NCBI RefSeq assembly: GCF_900113335.1
Contig: NZ_FOOX01000012.1
Coordinates: forward strand, 1 to 64,000
DNA: 64,000 nt
Direction: 5' to 3'
Source of the DNA: Desulfotruncus arcticus DSM 17038
GTDB taxonomy: Bacteria > Bacillota > Desulfotomaculia > Desulfotomaculales > Desulfallaceae
A program made the translations under genes and the position numbers. Shown one piece after another: positions 52,898 through 61,912 of this stretch. How positions within the stretch are numbered: the first letter of the stretch is position 1; each line of letters starts with the position of its first letter. Below the pieces are notes generated by a model. That model searched no databases. It was not told the DNA's origin and saw only the letters and a program-made list of their open reading frames with translations.

Positions 52898-53251
52898 CTA
52901 TATGGTTATTACCTTGTAATTCTCTTTGAGGTAATTTGTAAACATGGTACCCACGTATATAACTTCCACTCCTAGCTTTTCCAGATCACTGGAAACCCCG
53001 TACATGTCCGCGCACGCCTTGCACGCTATCAGCTTTACCCCGGCGTCCTTCATTTTAGATATCTGTTCCCGCAGCTCCGCATCTTCAGGTAGCAGTTTGG
53101 CGGAAGGGCCCCAGATAATTAGGGTGACGTTATCCCACCACCCTTTTAACCTGGAGTTTAAAGTATACATGAAAACCATTTTCAGTGCGACTTCCCTGTC
53201 AGCGCTCGTCCAAACCACTACCAGTTCATCCGTCCTGTAATTATCTACCAT
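52898..53251 (-). CDS. DsrE/DsrF-like family protein
   Basis: A 117-residue protein with a Rossmann-like DsrE fold: ELVVVWTSADREVALKMVFM, WWDNVTLIIWGPSAKLL and MKDAGVKLIACKACADMYGV, then VEVIYVGTMFTNYLKENYKV. The Cys in ACKACADMYG matches the conserved cysteine region of the family, which handles sulfur relay. ATG 53251 lies 7 bases after AGGAGG, giving this start. It is convergent with marR. Confidence 0.85.
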   Translation of the reverse strand: MVDNYRTDELVVVWTSADREVALKMVFMYTLNSRLKGWWDNVTLIIWGPSAKLLPEDAELREQISKMKDAGVKLIACKACADMYGVSSDLEKLGVEVIYVGTMFTNYLKENYKVITI

Positions 53252-53330
53252 TTCTTTACCTCCTATCATATTAAAAGAGATCAGCTATTGTAATTATATT
53301 AATTAAATAAATATGTTCTGTCAGTAAAAT

Positions 53331-53519
53331 TGTAAACCTCCGGTTCGGCTTATCGGTGTAACCTGTGCCAGGCTGACCGGGAAACAGTCGTTTACCTTGT
53401 TTAAGGACGAAAAGCAGGTCAAAGAAGAAAAAATTACGGCAGCTCTGGACAAACTAAAGGACCGTTATGGTGAAGATGTTGTCCGGGTGGCCAGCCTGCT
53501 CAAAAAACGTGGTGAATAA
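53331..53519 (+). pseudogene. 3' fragment of a second dinB
   Basis: Sixty-two codons match the end of DNA polymerase IV at 44170-44360 (RLIGVTCARLTG ... KDEKQVKEEKITAALDKLKD ... ASLLKKRGE), in an open frame with no start. The upstream part of this copy is missing; its 5' boundary repeat lies at 51167, with five unrelated genes in between. Confidence 0.85.
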
Positions 53520-53538
53520 TTGCCGACAGAGAACTACC

Positions 53539-54324
53539 TTATAATGGAGTAATCCATTTGATTCCGGACTTAATTAAGTCGTTTGTCCAATCATCCGGCG
53601 GCTTTTGATCACAGACGATTGCATTTATTAGATCAATGTCGGCAATTTTATAAAATTGCCGGACACCGATTTTTGAATGGTCTGCGACAATGATGGATTC
53701 TTTGGCGTTCCCGATCATTTTTTTTGAAAGTACACCTTCATTAATATCATATTCCGTAATGCCATGTTTAATTGAAATGCCTCCAATACCGATAAATGCT
53801 TTGTCAACATAGAATTCTTTAAGCATTTTCTCAGTTATAGGACCGAAAGACGACATTTGGGAGGAATTGATTTCCCCGCCTAAATAAATAATTTTTCCTG
53901 AAAATAGGTTTTTATTTTTATAATCTATTAATAACGTTAAAGCAGGAACGGAATTAGTAAGTACGGTTAAATTTTTTTTATTTTTAAGATTTGGTATGAT
54001 TTGAATGGTTGTTGTGCCATAATCTAAGGCAATTATTTCATTATCGTTTACCAAAGCCGCAGCAGCTTTGCCTATTGCTTTTTTTTCTTCCAGATATACT
54101 TTTTCTCTTTGTTTATGGGGATGTTCCGGACCATCAAAGGTAAGCTCAATTGCTCCACCATATACTTTTTTAAGCATTCCATTGCTTTCCAATGCATCCA
54201 GATCTCTTCTGATCGTTTCCGTAGAGACATTAAATGTGGCCGAAAGGTTTTTAACGGTTACTTTCCCATACGTATCAAGTGTTTTTAAAATTATTCTTTT
54301 TCTTTCTTCTGCTAACAATGTCAA
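53539..54324 (-). CDS. DeoR-family transcriptional regulator
   Basis: A 261-residue DeoR/GlpR-type repressor. The HTH is LKTLDTYGKVTVKNLSATFN, VSTETIRRDLDALESNGMLK with KVYGGA. The sugar-phosphate sensing DeoRC domain has IALDYGTTTIQIIPNL, VLTNSVPAL, IIYLGGEIN, and KAFIGIGGISIKHGITEYDI. TTG 54324 is preferred as start (AAAGGTG eight bases upstream). It is the last gene of the minus-strand cluster with the Pot-like transporter and probably regulates it. Confidence 0.88.
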   Translation of the reverse strand: MTLLAEERKRIILKTLDTYGKVTVKNLSATFNVSTETIRRDLDALESNGMLKKVYGGAIELTFDGPEHPHKQREKVYLEEKKAIGKAAAALVNDNEIIALDYGTTTIQIIPNLKNKKNLTVLTNSVPALTLLIDYKNKNLFSGKIIYLGGEINSSQMSSFGPITEKMLKEFYVDKAFIGIGGISIKHGITEYDINEGVLSKKMIGNAKESIIVADHSKIGVRQFYKIADIDLINAIVCDQKPPDDWTNDLIKSGIKWITPL

Positions 54325-54390
54325 GTTAAACACACCTTTTCAGCTTAAATGATCAGTATGAATGACAAATACCTTGCCTTGCTAATATTT

Positions 54391-55215
54391 TCATCGCAGT
54401 CCCGGAATATGATAGTCAAGCATCTTTTTTGCTTTTTCAATGTTGAGCAGTCTGCAAATAGTAGGGGCAATCCCCCGTTGAGGAATTACAAGTTCCGGTT
54501 CGGTTTTAGACTTTTTAAAACTGGAGCCGATTGTCCACAATGGTACCATTCTTTCGCTTTCTGCTATTCCTCCATGATTTTTGTCGGCACTCATTCCGTG
54601 ATCGGAAGTAATGATTATTTGGTAGTCTTCTTTGATCCACAAAGTAAGCAGGGTTGAAAGAATAGAATCTATTTTTAAGGTGATATTGTAATATTCTTGT
54701 GAATTGGCCCCATATAAATGTCCTGTATAATCTGCCCCCATTGGATGTATAAGCAGAAAATGGGGATCGAAATTCCTCCTTAATACTTCCCCGTCGATGA
54801 ACAAATGACTATCCGGATAGGCATCATCAAAATAGAATTTACCATACTGAATATTCATTCCTTTATTTTTTTGATCCCTATCTTCGATCAGGTTAAATGG
54901 AGAACGATTATATAATTCGCTTATCCAGCTATAGGCTGCAGCGGCAGTCGTTAAAGCATTATTTCTCGCCAGCTCAAATAAGCCGGTTTCTTTTGACTTT
55001 CTGGTTATTTGGTTATTGACAATGCCATTTTCATAAGGCGGGGTGCCTGTTAAGATCACTTCATATAATGGCCTGGATAGAGTTGGCAGCTCTGTTTGAA
55101 CTTTATAAAGCTGAGCGATTTCATTTTCAACAAGATGGTGTAAAAAACCCATCCTGGAAACCCCCACTTCGTAATTAAGGCCATCTATTAGCACGAGAAT
55201 CACTTTATTCTCCAT
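54391..55215 (-). CDS. Alkaline-phosphatase-superfamily phosphodiesterase
   Basis: A 274-residue metalloenzyme with VILVLIDGLNYEVG (metal Asp), nucleophile Thr in ELPTLSRPLYEVILTG, LLIHPMGADYTGHLYG (Asp/His ligands), IIITSDHGMSADKNHGG (Asp-His, His). It belongs to the nucleotide pyrophosphatase/phosphodiesterase type. It is cytosolic (no signal peptide). It follows the permease gene, so it probably cleaves the imported phospho-compound (inference). ATG 55215 follows AGGAGGTGTTACA. Confidence 0.8.
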   Translation of the reverse strand: MENKVILVLIDGLNYEVGVSRMGFLHHLVENEIAQLYKVQTELPTLSRPLYEVILTGTPPYENGIVNNQITRKSKETGLFELARNNALTTAAAAYSWISELYNRSPFNLIEDRDQKNKGMNIQYGKFYFDDAYPDSHLFIDGEVLRRNFDPHFLLIHPMGADYTGHLYGANSQEYYNITLKIDSILSTLLTLWIKEDYQIIITSDHGMSADKNHGGIAESERMVPLWTIGSSFKKSKTEPELVIPQRGIAPTICRLLNIEKAKKMLDYHIPGLR

Positions 55216-55257
55216 TGTAACACCTCCTGCCAAAATAATAGGAACTGTACGCTGAGC

Positions 55258-56112
55258 TTAAGAATTTCTTGCGCGAAGTGAAATACCAAGTATGCCCAAA
55301 ATAGCCGTACCCATAATTAATAGCAAACTAAGGGCATTAAGCTCAGGTGTGACGGCAAACCGGAGTTTGGAGTAGATATAAATAGGCAATGTCGGTTCCG
55401 GACCAATTAACATTAATGTTGTTGGAAAGTTTTCAAAGGAAAGTAAAAAGCTTAAAATAAATGCGCTGATGATAGATGGTGTCATATTTTTTATGGTAAC
55501 GCTAAAAATTGCTTTTAACCTGCTTGCTCCAAGATCCATTGCCGCTTCTTCCAATTCTTTGGGAATCTTTTTTAGACCTGCGCTGATAATCAATGTGGAA
55601 ACTGCTGCAATCCAAGTAAATTGACCTATTACCACCAGCCAAAATCCCGGTCTTAAAAAACTTGTAATAGGTTCCGTAACATCTTTGCCAAAAACGTTTC
55701 TTAATAATTCGATGAGATCATGTGAACCTGTAAGTAGGCTAATTCCTAAAATAACCCCTGGTATTACGAGGGGTGCTATGACTAAAAAATATAATAAATC
55801 TCTTCCCAAAAATTTTTCCCTAACAAATAAGAAGGCTGCTGTTGTTCCGAAAACAACTGTTAAAAAAGATACTGTAAAAGCTACTTTGCAACTCATGCCA
55901 ATAGCCTGAATCATTCTTTCGTCATTAAATAGTCCTTCTCTTATGCCGGCTGCATTATAAAACCAATCGAGAGTAAATCCCTTGAAGGGGAGAGAGGGTA
56001 TATTACTGTCATTAAAAGCAATGACGATATTAATGACCAACGGTAAAAATAAGAATAGAATGAAGGCTGTAATGATGGTGCCGAAAATACCTTTCGTATA
56101 TGCATTTGTCAT
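55258..56112 (-). CDS. Spermidine/putrescine-type ABC permease (PotC-like)
   Basis: A 284-residue permease with six membrane segments (GIFGTIITAFILFLFLPLVI ... SLLLIMGTAILGILGISLRA) and the EAA coupling loop KELEEAAMDLGASRLKAIFS. It pairs with the preceding permease and the PotA-like ATPase. The start ATG 56112 overlaps the upstream stop by one base (TGATG), so the two permeases are coupled. Confidence 0.88.
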   Translation of the reverse strand: MTNAYTKGIFGTIITAFILFLFLPLVINIVIAFNDSNIPSLPFKGFTLDWFYNAAGIREGLFNDERMIQAIGMSCKVAFTVSFLTVVFGTTAAFLFVREKFLGRDLLYFLVIAPLVIPGVILGISLLTGSHDLIELLRNVFGKDVTEPITSFLRPGFWLVVIGQFTWIAAVSTLIISAGLKKIPKELEEAAMDLGASRLKAIFSVTIKNMTPSIISAFILSFLLSFENFPTTLMLIGPEPTLPIYIYSKLRFAVTPELNALSLLLIMGTAILGILGISLRARNS

Positions 56113-56981
56113 CAATCAATTACCTCCGACAATTTTTGTTTGGTCAATTTTAATCCCAGCCAAACCAGAAAACTGCTGAGCAGGAGAAGCAAAAAGCCAA
56201 AAGCGGAGCCTTTATTCCAATCCCAGGCCACCATAAAATAGTTATAGATTATCTCGGTGAAGTACATGCTGTTTTTACCCCCCATTAAGGTTGGTATGGA
56301 ATAGTTTCCCAACGTAAGCATGAATACCATAATACTGCCGGAAGTAACGCCCGGTAGGGTGTTGGGAAGAATGACTTTCCAGAAAACGTTCCATTTACTT
56401 GCTCCCAGGTCATATGCCGCTTCAATTAAATTGTCGTCAAGCTTAACCAGTGATGAGTAGACCGGCAGCAGCATAAAAAGCAGTCCGCCATAGGTTAATC
56501 CAAGCAAAATCGCATAATCGTTATACAAAAATTCAACAGGGTGGGATAATACCCCGGTTTTTAAAAGCAGCCAATTTAAAACTCCTTTTTCTCTAAGAAT
56601 AGCCATCCAGCTGTATGTCCGGATCAATTCGCTTACCCAGAACGGCAGCAACAGGAATAATATAAGGAATAACCGGCGAGTGCCCCGGATAATTTTGGCT
56701 AGATAATAGGCGACTGGATAAACAATGATTAATGTTAGTAGTGTTGTTGCTATTGAATATAATGCTGTTCTTAAAAAGACGGCCCAATAGATTCTTTCGG
56801 CGAAAAAATCGCTGTAATTTCCAAAATACATTCCTTGATCAGGGTTCAAAACATCATGAAATGACAGCCATAATAATTGTAGGTGCGGTAAAACAATAAA
56901 CATTAAAACCCAACCCACTACCGGTACAAGAAGAAAGAGGCGAACCCATGATAAAGGTTTTTTATTGGCTGGTTGCTTCAT
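56112..56981 (-). CDS. Spermidine/putrescine-type ABC permease (PotB-like)
   Basis: A 289-residue permease: FLLVPVVGWVLMFIVLPHLQ start, FYLAKI-type KIIRGTRRLFLILFLLLPFW, and EAA loop DDNLIEAAYDLGASKWNVFW. It forms the membrane pore with the PotC-like protein. ATG 56981 is used because AAGGGGGG lies about 10 bases before it. The ATPase gene ends 13 bases upstream. Confidence 0.88.
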   Translation of the reverse strand: MKQPANKKPLSWVRLFLLVPVVGWVLMFIVLPHLQLLWLSFHDVLNPDQGMYFGNYSDFFAERIYWAVFLRTALYSIATTLLTLIIVYPVAYYLAKIIRGTRRLFLILFLLLPFWVSELIRTYSWMAILREKGVLNWLLLKTGVLSHPVEFLYNDYAILLGLTYGGLLFMLLPVYSSLVKLDDNLIEAAYDLGASKWNVFWKVILPNTLPGVTSGSIMVFMLTLGNYSIPTLMGGKNSMYFTEIIYNYFMVAWDWNKGSAFGFLLLLLSSFLVWLGLKLTKQKLSEVID

Positions 56982-56994
56982 AACAGTTCCCCCC

Positions 56995-58119
56995 TTAGCC
57001 AATATAGTCATTAATATCTTTAAGCGCTTTGGCCGTATAGCAAAAGCAATCTTCAGGCAACCAGGCTACTTTTACCGTGGTTCCGTTTTTATGCATTTCT
57101 ATGTGAGAAGCCTGGGGTACTACAACTTTTATTGGAATACCATCAGCTAATTCAATGAGATAAGTATGGAAATGGCCTTTGAATACCGTTTTTTTCACAA
57201 TGCCGTCATATTTTTGATAATTGCCGCCGGCTGCCTGCGCATCAGATCCGATAAGAATATTTTGTGGCCTGATAAATAATAAAACATGTTCTGGTCCGGT
57301 AAAACTATCCTTGGCCAGGCCATTTATTTCTAATGATTTAACTTTAGTTTTGAGGTAATGTTCGTTTTGTTCTTTTAGGACACCGTAGAATCTATTGCTT
57401 TCTCCCACGAAAGCATGAACAAAAGCTGAAGCCGGAGAAGAATACAATTCCCGGGGTGAACCGGTTTGTTCTATTTTTCCGTTGATCATCACTGCAATAT
57501 TGTCGCTCATTGCCATGGCCTCTTCCTGGTCATGGGTAACATAAATAAAAGTGGCTCCTACCCGTTGCTGAATCTCTTTCAGCTCAATGCGCATATGTTC
57601 TCTTAGTTTCAAGTCTAAAGCAGAAAGTGGTTCGTCAAGTAGAAGTACGGCGGGATCAAGGACGAGTGACCGGGCTATGGCTACACGCTGCTGTTGTCCC
57701 CCGGAGAGCTGGCTGATTTTTTTCTTGGCCTGGTCTTTAATTCCGGTTCTTTCCAGCATATTTAATACTTTATTTTTTATCTCTGAAGTTGAAAGCCTGC
57801 GCTGTTTAAGACCAAAGGCTACATTATCGAAAACATTCATGTTTGGAAATAAAGCCAAATTTTGAAAAATTAAATTGGTAGGCCGTTGGTTGGGAGGCAA
57901 ATGGTTAATGACTTGGTTGTTTAAAATAATGTCACCTTCGTCGGGATGTTCAAAGCCGGATAATAATCGCAGAATGGTGGTTTTCCCGGAGCCGCTTGGC
58001 CCGAGAACTGAAAAAAAGGAACCTTTGGGAATTTGAACGCTTACATTGTCAACAGCCTTAAATGCACCAAAATATTTGGAAACATTTTTCATTTCCACAT
58101 CATAGGTATCTGTATTCAT
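56995..58119 (-). CDS. Spermidine/putrescine-type ABC ATPase (PotA-like)
   Basis: A 374-residue ATPase with Walker A VLGPSGSGKTTILRLL, Q-loop IFQNLALFPNMNVFDNVAFG, signature SQLSGGQQQRVAIARSL, Walker B AVLLLDEPLSALDLKLR, H-loop VTHDQEEAMAMSD and a C-terminal TOBE domain (residues ~285-365). Substrate of this class includes polyamines and phosphonates. It follows the substrate-binding protein gene after an attenuator-like hairpin. Confidence 0.92.
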   Translation of the reverse strand: MNTDTYDVEMKNVSKYFGAFKAVDNVSVQIPKGSFFSVLGPSGSGKTTILRLLSGFEHPDEGDIILNNQVINHLPPNQRPTNLIFQNLALFPNMNVFDNVAFGLKQRRLSTSEIKNKVLNMLERTGIKDQAKKKISQLSGGQQQRVAIARSLVLDPAVLLLDEPLSALDLKLREHMRIELKEIQQRVGATFIYVTHDQEEAMAMSDNIAVMINGKIEQTGSPRELYSSPASAFVHAFVGESNRFYGVLKEQNEHYLKTKVKSLEINGLAKDSFTGPEHVLLFIRPQNILIGSDAQAAGGNYQKYDGIVKKTVFKGHFHTYLIELADGIPIKVVVPQASHIEMHKNGTTVKVAWLPEDCFCYTAKALKDINDYIG

Positions 58120-58225
58120 CTAAAACTCTCCTTGATTAAATTGAGTTAGACAGGTACATTGCAGGTGCGGGTAAAATGGAAATAAACAATTGCCGGTAGT
58201 GTGTTTGAGTTCGGCATACCCGGCG

Positions 58226-58260
58226 AAAAATAAAATCTAGGTGAGGAATAAACCTCACCT
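58226..58260 (-). terminator. Hairpin between the binding protein and the ATPase genes
   Basis: On the minus strand AGGTGAGG and CCTCACCT form an 8-bp stem around a 6-base loop, followed by AGATTTTATTTTT. It could cut most transcripts after the binding protein gene, which would give the usual excess of binding protein. Confidence 0.6.
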
Positions 58261-58296
58261 AATCTATACATATTTTGCATTTAGAGTTAATAGGAA

Positions 58297-59454
58297 CTAC
58301 TTGGCGGCTTTAAGTTTTTCAACTACTTCGCTATTTTTTTTGACATTCCATTCATTTTGAGAAGGATACCATTTAATATTGGCAATTGTTTCAGGCGGAA
58401 AGCTTTCTTTTACCATTTGACTTTGTTCTTTGGGCAGGTAATCCATAAAACCTTTGGCTGCGGACAGAAAACCTCCTTCAGAGGATATCTGCCCGCCCCA
58501 CTGGGCATTCATTGTGAAATTGATCCAGTCATAAGCTTCAGCTATATTTTTTGCGCCTGCGCTTATGGCATAAGTGTCAATCCAGCCTAACGCGCCTTCC
58601 TTTGGTGCGATAAATCTAATATCAGGGTTCTGTTTGTTTAACAACCAGCCGGTGCCGTCCCAGCCCTGTGAAATCACAGTTTCTTCGTTTTGCATTAAAT
58701 CAATATGTCCCTGTCTGGTTGTCCAGTAAGTTTTTATATTCTTTTTCTCTTTAATTAAATAGTCTAATGTCTTATCCATGGCCTCATTATACTTATCAGG
58801 ATTATTCCAAATTTCATCACCGAAAAGATCTACTCCAAGACCATAGGCTGCTCCGACAAAAGTTGGAAACGCATATCTGGTTGTTACTTTGCCGGCCCAT
58901 TGATCGTCATAAATGTCTTGATAGGAAAGGTCTTTTTTGTTTACATATTTTGTATTGACCACTATGCCTGAGGTGCCCCAGACGTAAGGCAAAGCATATA
59001 ATTTTCCGTCAACTGTTGATTCCGCTTGCACGGCTTTTAAAAGTGAAGGTTCAAAATTATCCATTACTTTTACTTTAGAGATATCTATTGGCTGGTAGAT
59101 TTTAAACTGTGTCTGCGCGCTTTTGATATTATCGATAGATGGCTGGATAAGATCATATCCTTCACCGCCTGTGGCCCGCAATTTGGCGATAATTTCATTG
59201 TTGTCGGAAATATAGGTGACATTAACCTTGATTCCGGTTTCTTTTTCAAAAGCGTCGATTAATGAATCCGTTACATAACCTTCCCAAGTCATAATGGATA
59301 GTTCCCTATTCTCATTGTTTTGTTTGGTTTCCTGTTGATTTTCCTGTTTTGCTTGTGCTGAATCTTTTGATGTATTTGAGTTTCCACACCCGGCCAAGAG
59401 AAACATGATAAGTATTGCTGTTAACGGAATAATGAGCAGTCTGGCTTTTTCCAT
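58297..59454 (-). CDS. PotD-like substrate-binding lipoprotein
   Basis: A 385-residue lipoprotein. The signal peptide LLIIPLTAILIMFLLAGCGN has lipobox LAGC, followed by a Ser/Gln/Asn-rich linker. The PotD-like domain starts ELSIMTWEGYVTDSLIDAFE and contains GYDLIQPSIDNIK, YALPYVWGTSGIVVNTKYV, and GWIDTYAISAGAKNIAEAYD. It captures the substrate outside the membrane. GAGAGGGTATATTT precedes the ATG. First gene of the transporter cluster. Confidence 0.9.
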   Translation of the reverse strand: MEKARLLIIPLTAILIMFLLAGCGNSNTSKDSAQAKQENQQETKQNNENRELSIMTWEGYVTDSLIDAFEKETGIKVNVTYISDNNEIIAKLRATGGEGYDLIQPSIDNIKSAQTQFKIYQPIDISKVKVMDNFEPSLLKAVQAESTVDGKLYALPYVWGTSGIVVNTKYVNKKDLSYQDIYDDQWAGKVTTRYAFPTFVGAAYGLGVDLFGDEIWNNPDKYNEAMDKTLDYLIKEKKNIKTYWTTRQGHIDLMQNEETVISQGWDGTGWLLNKQNPDIRFIAPKEGALGWIDTYAISAGAKNIAEAYDWINFTMNAQWGGQISSEGGFLSAAKGFMDYLPKEQSQMVKESFPPETIANIKWYPSQNEWNVKKNSEVVEKLKAAK

Positions 59455-59845
59455 AAATATACCCTCTCTTTCATAAAAATGTTTTTAATTATTAATAGAA
59501 TAAAGAAGCAACGTTAAATGAGTATCGATAATCCATTAACTTTGTGTTAATTAATGTGTTTTTTTAGTTGCCTAATGTTGTTTTACTTTGATTGATTAAA
59601 ATATTGAAAGACCGGCAATAAAGGACTCCACAGATTCCACTGTGTTTCATTGCATTGGATTCATTGTGTCCGGCGCTTATGTAAAGTGACCTTTCCTGCG
59701 GGATAAGTTAATTAATGGGTATTGACAGATTAATAACTATGGGAGAAAATATCAGTAATGGTTATACAATGTGTAATTATGTAGTTTGTATAATATTATA
59801 ATTTGTTTCTTCTGTATTTATTTAATGCAGCTCGGAGGTGCAGTG
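59455..59845. other. Divergent intergenic region with copy of the tetR promoter
   Basis: The left part holds the promoter of the binding protein gene (minus strand). The right part, from about 59715, repeats the region before tetR at 44560: GGGTATTGACAGATTAATAA corresponds to GGGTATTGACATGCGAATAA, followed by TACAATGTGTA and a GGAGGTG ribosome site. Confidence 0.6.
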
Positions 59846-59938
59846 ATGGAACCAAGAGGTAGGCCCGATGAAAGCAGGACTGAAAGAAAGAAAAAGGAAA
59901 TGAGACAGAGGATCATGGTCTACCCAAAAAACTACTAA
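59846..59938 (+). pseudogene. 5' fragment of a tetR gene fused to the DUF1992 leader
   Basis: ATG 59846 begins MEPRGRPDESRTERKKKEMR, closely like the TetR at 44704, for 23 codons. It then joins at ATC/ATGGTC the DNA that precedes the DUF1992 gene (48103), and stops. A deletion has removed the rest of tetR and the whole phosphotransferase-like gene. Confidence 0.85.
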
Positions 59939-59949
59939 AAGTTTGGTGA

Positions 59950-60147
59950 ATGGTTGTGTTTGAAATTATTGGTAAAATTGCCGAATCTAAAATCCGGGAA
60001 GCTATAGAAAAAGGAGAATTAAAAAACTTATCCGGGGCCGGTAAGCCGCTCAATATTGACAATATGCTTTTTGTTCCGCAAGAAGACCGGTTAGCCTATA
60101 GCGTGATGAAAAATTCGGGACTGGTCCCCAGTATATCTTCAATTTGA
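59950..60147 (+). pseudogene. 5' fragment of a DUF1992 gene
   Basis: Residues 1-60 repeat the DUF1992 protein at 48149 with few changes (KGELKNLSGAGKPLNIDNML, FVPQEDRLAYSVMKNSGLVP), then the match stops at 60130 and unrelated DNA follows. It may still give a short product. Confidence 0.85.
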
Positions 60148-60257
60148 CCGCCCGCGTCTTTAATTGTATCAACCGGATAAAACCTTTGCGTCGAATCTGT
60201 CACAACCCCTAAACCACTTGTCATTTCGGGAAGCCTGGGATCGACTTCTGTCTCCCG
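60130..60257 (-). pseudogene. Fragment resembling DUF3179
   Basis: An open minus-strand stretch reads TEVDPRLPEMTSGLGVVTDS then TQRFYPVDTIKDAGGQIED, like the DUF3179 segment with DPRLP and L-G-V-V. It has no start or stop context and ends at the DUF1992 fragment junction. Confidence 0.45.
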
Positions 60258-60414
60258 ACTCCCGGAAATAATGGCTTAGTGCCACCAAAGGAAACCTGCT
60301 TTTAGAAATCACTTCTCAACATTTATCAGATGGTTAAATCCACAACTAATTGGTTTTGTAACCAAAAATTACATTTCCCCATATCTTAAAGGAAGAACTA
60401 AAAAGGGTGATCTC

Positions 60415-61548
60415 ATGGGGAAATTTCAACCAAAGTTTAGCTCCGGGAAAATTATGCTCCCGGGTGATGCGGGGCCACACCCGTCTTCCAACGTTGAATG
60501 GTGGTATTACTTCGCGTTTTTAAAAGGGGATCAGGGCGGGAATTATGCGACAATGGCATCTTTTTTTCGTATTGGAGCGCCGGGATTGTTTAAAGGCCAT
60601 TATTTAATTTTTTCCCTGGTGGATTTAAACAGGTATACACACAGGGCCTTTTCTCTTCTGGACACAAATGCGGCAGTTTACATGCTGTTCTTTATTCCCT
60701 ACGATTTGCTTCTCGATCCCCTGGATAAGAGAATGTGGAAACTTTTCCATAATCTCTTGCAACATCAGCTGCCCCATCCACACAAGAAACTGGAAAATGT
60801 TTATGTGCAAAAAATGCCAACCCGCCTTATGTACGGTGACAATTACTTATATTTTGTCAACCGGTCGGAAGATTGTTTTGTTGCTCATTTAGCCGAAGAG
60901 GAAGTAAAAATCGACCTTAATTTTGTTCCTCAAAAACCCATTGCCTTAATTGGCGGGGACGGAAAACCAGACCAGCTGTTTTATTATTCCTTTCCCCGCA
61001 ACCGGGTGGAAGGGCGTGTTGGAAACGGTTGGGTGGTAGAAAACGTAACCGGGACCGGGTGGTTTGACCACCAGTGGGGAAGGAGCTCTACTTTAACCTT
61101 TAAAATAGGCTGGGATTGGTTTGGAATTCAGCTGGATGACGGGCGGGAATTGCTAATACAAAAGTTTTATTCCATAAAAGATAGCAGTTTAGTTAACCAA
61201 TTTGCCAATCTCATTGACTACGGCGGGAATGTTTTTTTCACCAGAGGTGTTGAGTTTTATCCCGTTAAGTACTGGAAGAGTCCCCTCACAAAAGCCGTTT
61301 ATCCTTTGGAGTGGCAGATCGTTATTCCTGAGTTTTACATGAAAATGAAGGTATGTCCTTATTTTAATGCGCAGGAGGCACCTATAATCGGGCCTTTACA
61401 GGCCATTTGGGAGGGTGCTTGCTTTATGTCGGGAGAAGAAACAGTAACAAACCAAAAGGTGAGAGAAATTTTTGGAACCGGGTATATGGAGTTGGTGGGA
61501 TACGCTAACGAAATAGATACCGGCATTCAGGTATTCAGAATTCAGTAG
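60415..61548 (+). CDS. CrtC/AttH-like lipocalin-fold protein
   Basis: A 377-residue soluble protein with the AttH/carotenoid 1,2-hydratase (CrtC) signatures: DAGPHPSSNVEWWYYFAFLK near the start and GTGWFDHQWGRSSTLTFKIG near residue 220, then WFGIQLDDGRELLIQKFY. The family has two lipocalin-like barrels and binds or hydrates hydrophobic chains; it is not necessarily about carotenoids here. It has no signal peptide. The start ATG 60415 follows AAGGGTGATCTC. Confidence 0.82.
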   Translation: MGKFQPKFSSGKIMLPGDAGPHPSSNVEWWYYFAFLKGDQGGNYATMASFFRIGAPGLFKGHYLIFSLVDLNRYTHRAFSLLDTNAAVYMLFFIPYDLLLDPLDKRMWKLFHNLLQHQLPHPHKKLENVYVQKMPTRLMYGDNYLYFVNRSEDCFVAHLAEEEVKIDLNFVPQKPIALIGGDGKPDQLFYYSFPRNRVEGRVGNGWVVENVTGTGWFDHQWGRSSTLTFKIGWDWFGIQLDDGRELLIQKFYSIKDSSLVNQFANLIDYGGNVFFTRGVEFYPVKYWKSPLTKAVYPLEWQIVIPEFYMKMKVCPYFNAQEAPIIGPLQAIWEGACFMSGEETVTNQKVREIFGTGYMELVGYANEIDTGIQVFRIQ

Positions 61549-61664
61549 TCGGGAGTCAAGAGTCAGACGTTGGAATTTGAAAAGACTTCGAAAAGATAAA
61601 CCGTTCTCTCATTATGATTTCCGAAACATAGGGACGGTTTTCTTGCTTCCTTGGGTCTTAAATA

Positions 61665-61833
61665 TCAAATTGGTGAAACACCTAAAATCCAGGCTGCTTG
61701 CCGTTGTGTCAGGCCTTCTATCTTCTTAATTTACGATATTATCTCATCCCTCTGAGATCTCCTGCCTGTTGGCCCCTCTAAGTATAATATGGTATATCCC
61801 GCTTTCACTTTTTTCTCTAGCCTTTCTTGACAT
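61665..61833 (-). pseudogene. Decayed REP-associated tyrosine transposase (RAYT)
   Basis: From ATG 61833, 29 codons read MSRKAREKSESGIYHIILRG then ANRQEI, the canonical start of Y1/REP-associated transposases, before a stop. Farther on, IEGLTQRQAAWILGVSP matches the C-terminal helix-turn-helix of the same family. The catalytic HUH and Tyr part between them is deleted. REP-type sequences flank both sides. Confidence 0.8.
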
Positions 61834-61856
61834 ATGCATCACTCTCAAAGTTTTAG

Positions 61857-61912
61857 ACTACCACACACAAAAAAGGAAGCAAGAGAACCGTTCCCTTGCT
61901 TCCTTCTGTTTC
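61857..61912. repeat. REP-like palindrome, second copy
   Basis: GGAAGCAAG and CTTGCTTCC (61875-61883, 61895-61903) around AGAACCGTTCC, preceded by CTACCACACACAAAAAA. Nearly identical to 48961-49020 and adjacent to the RAYT remnant. Confidence 0.75.
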
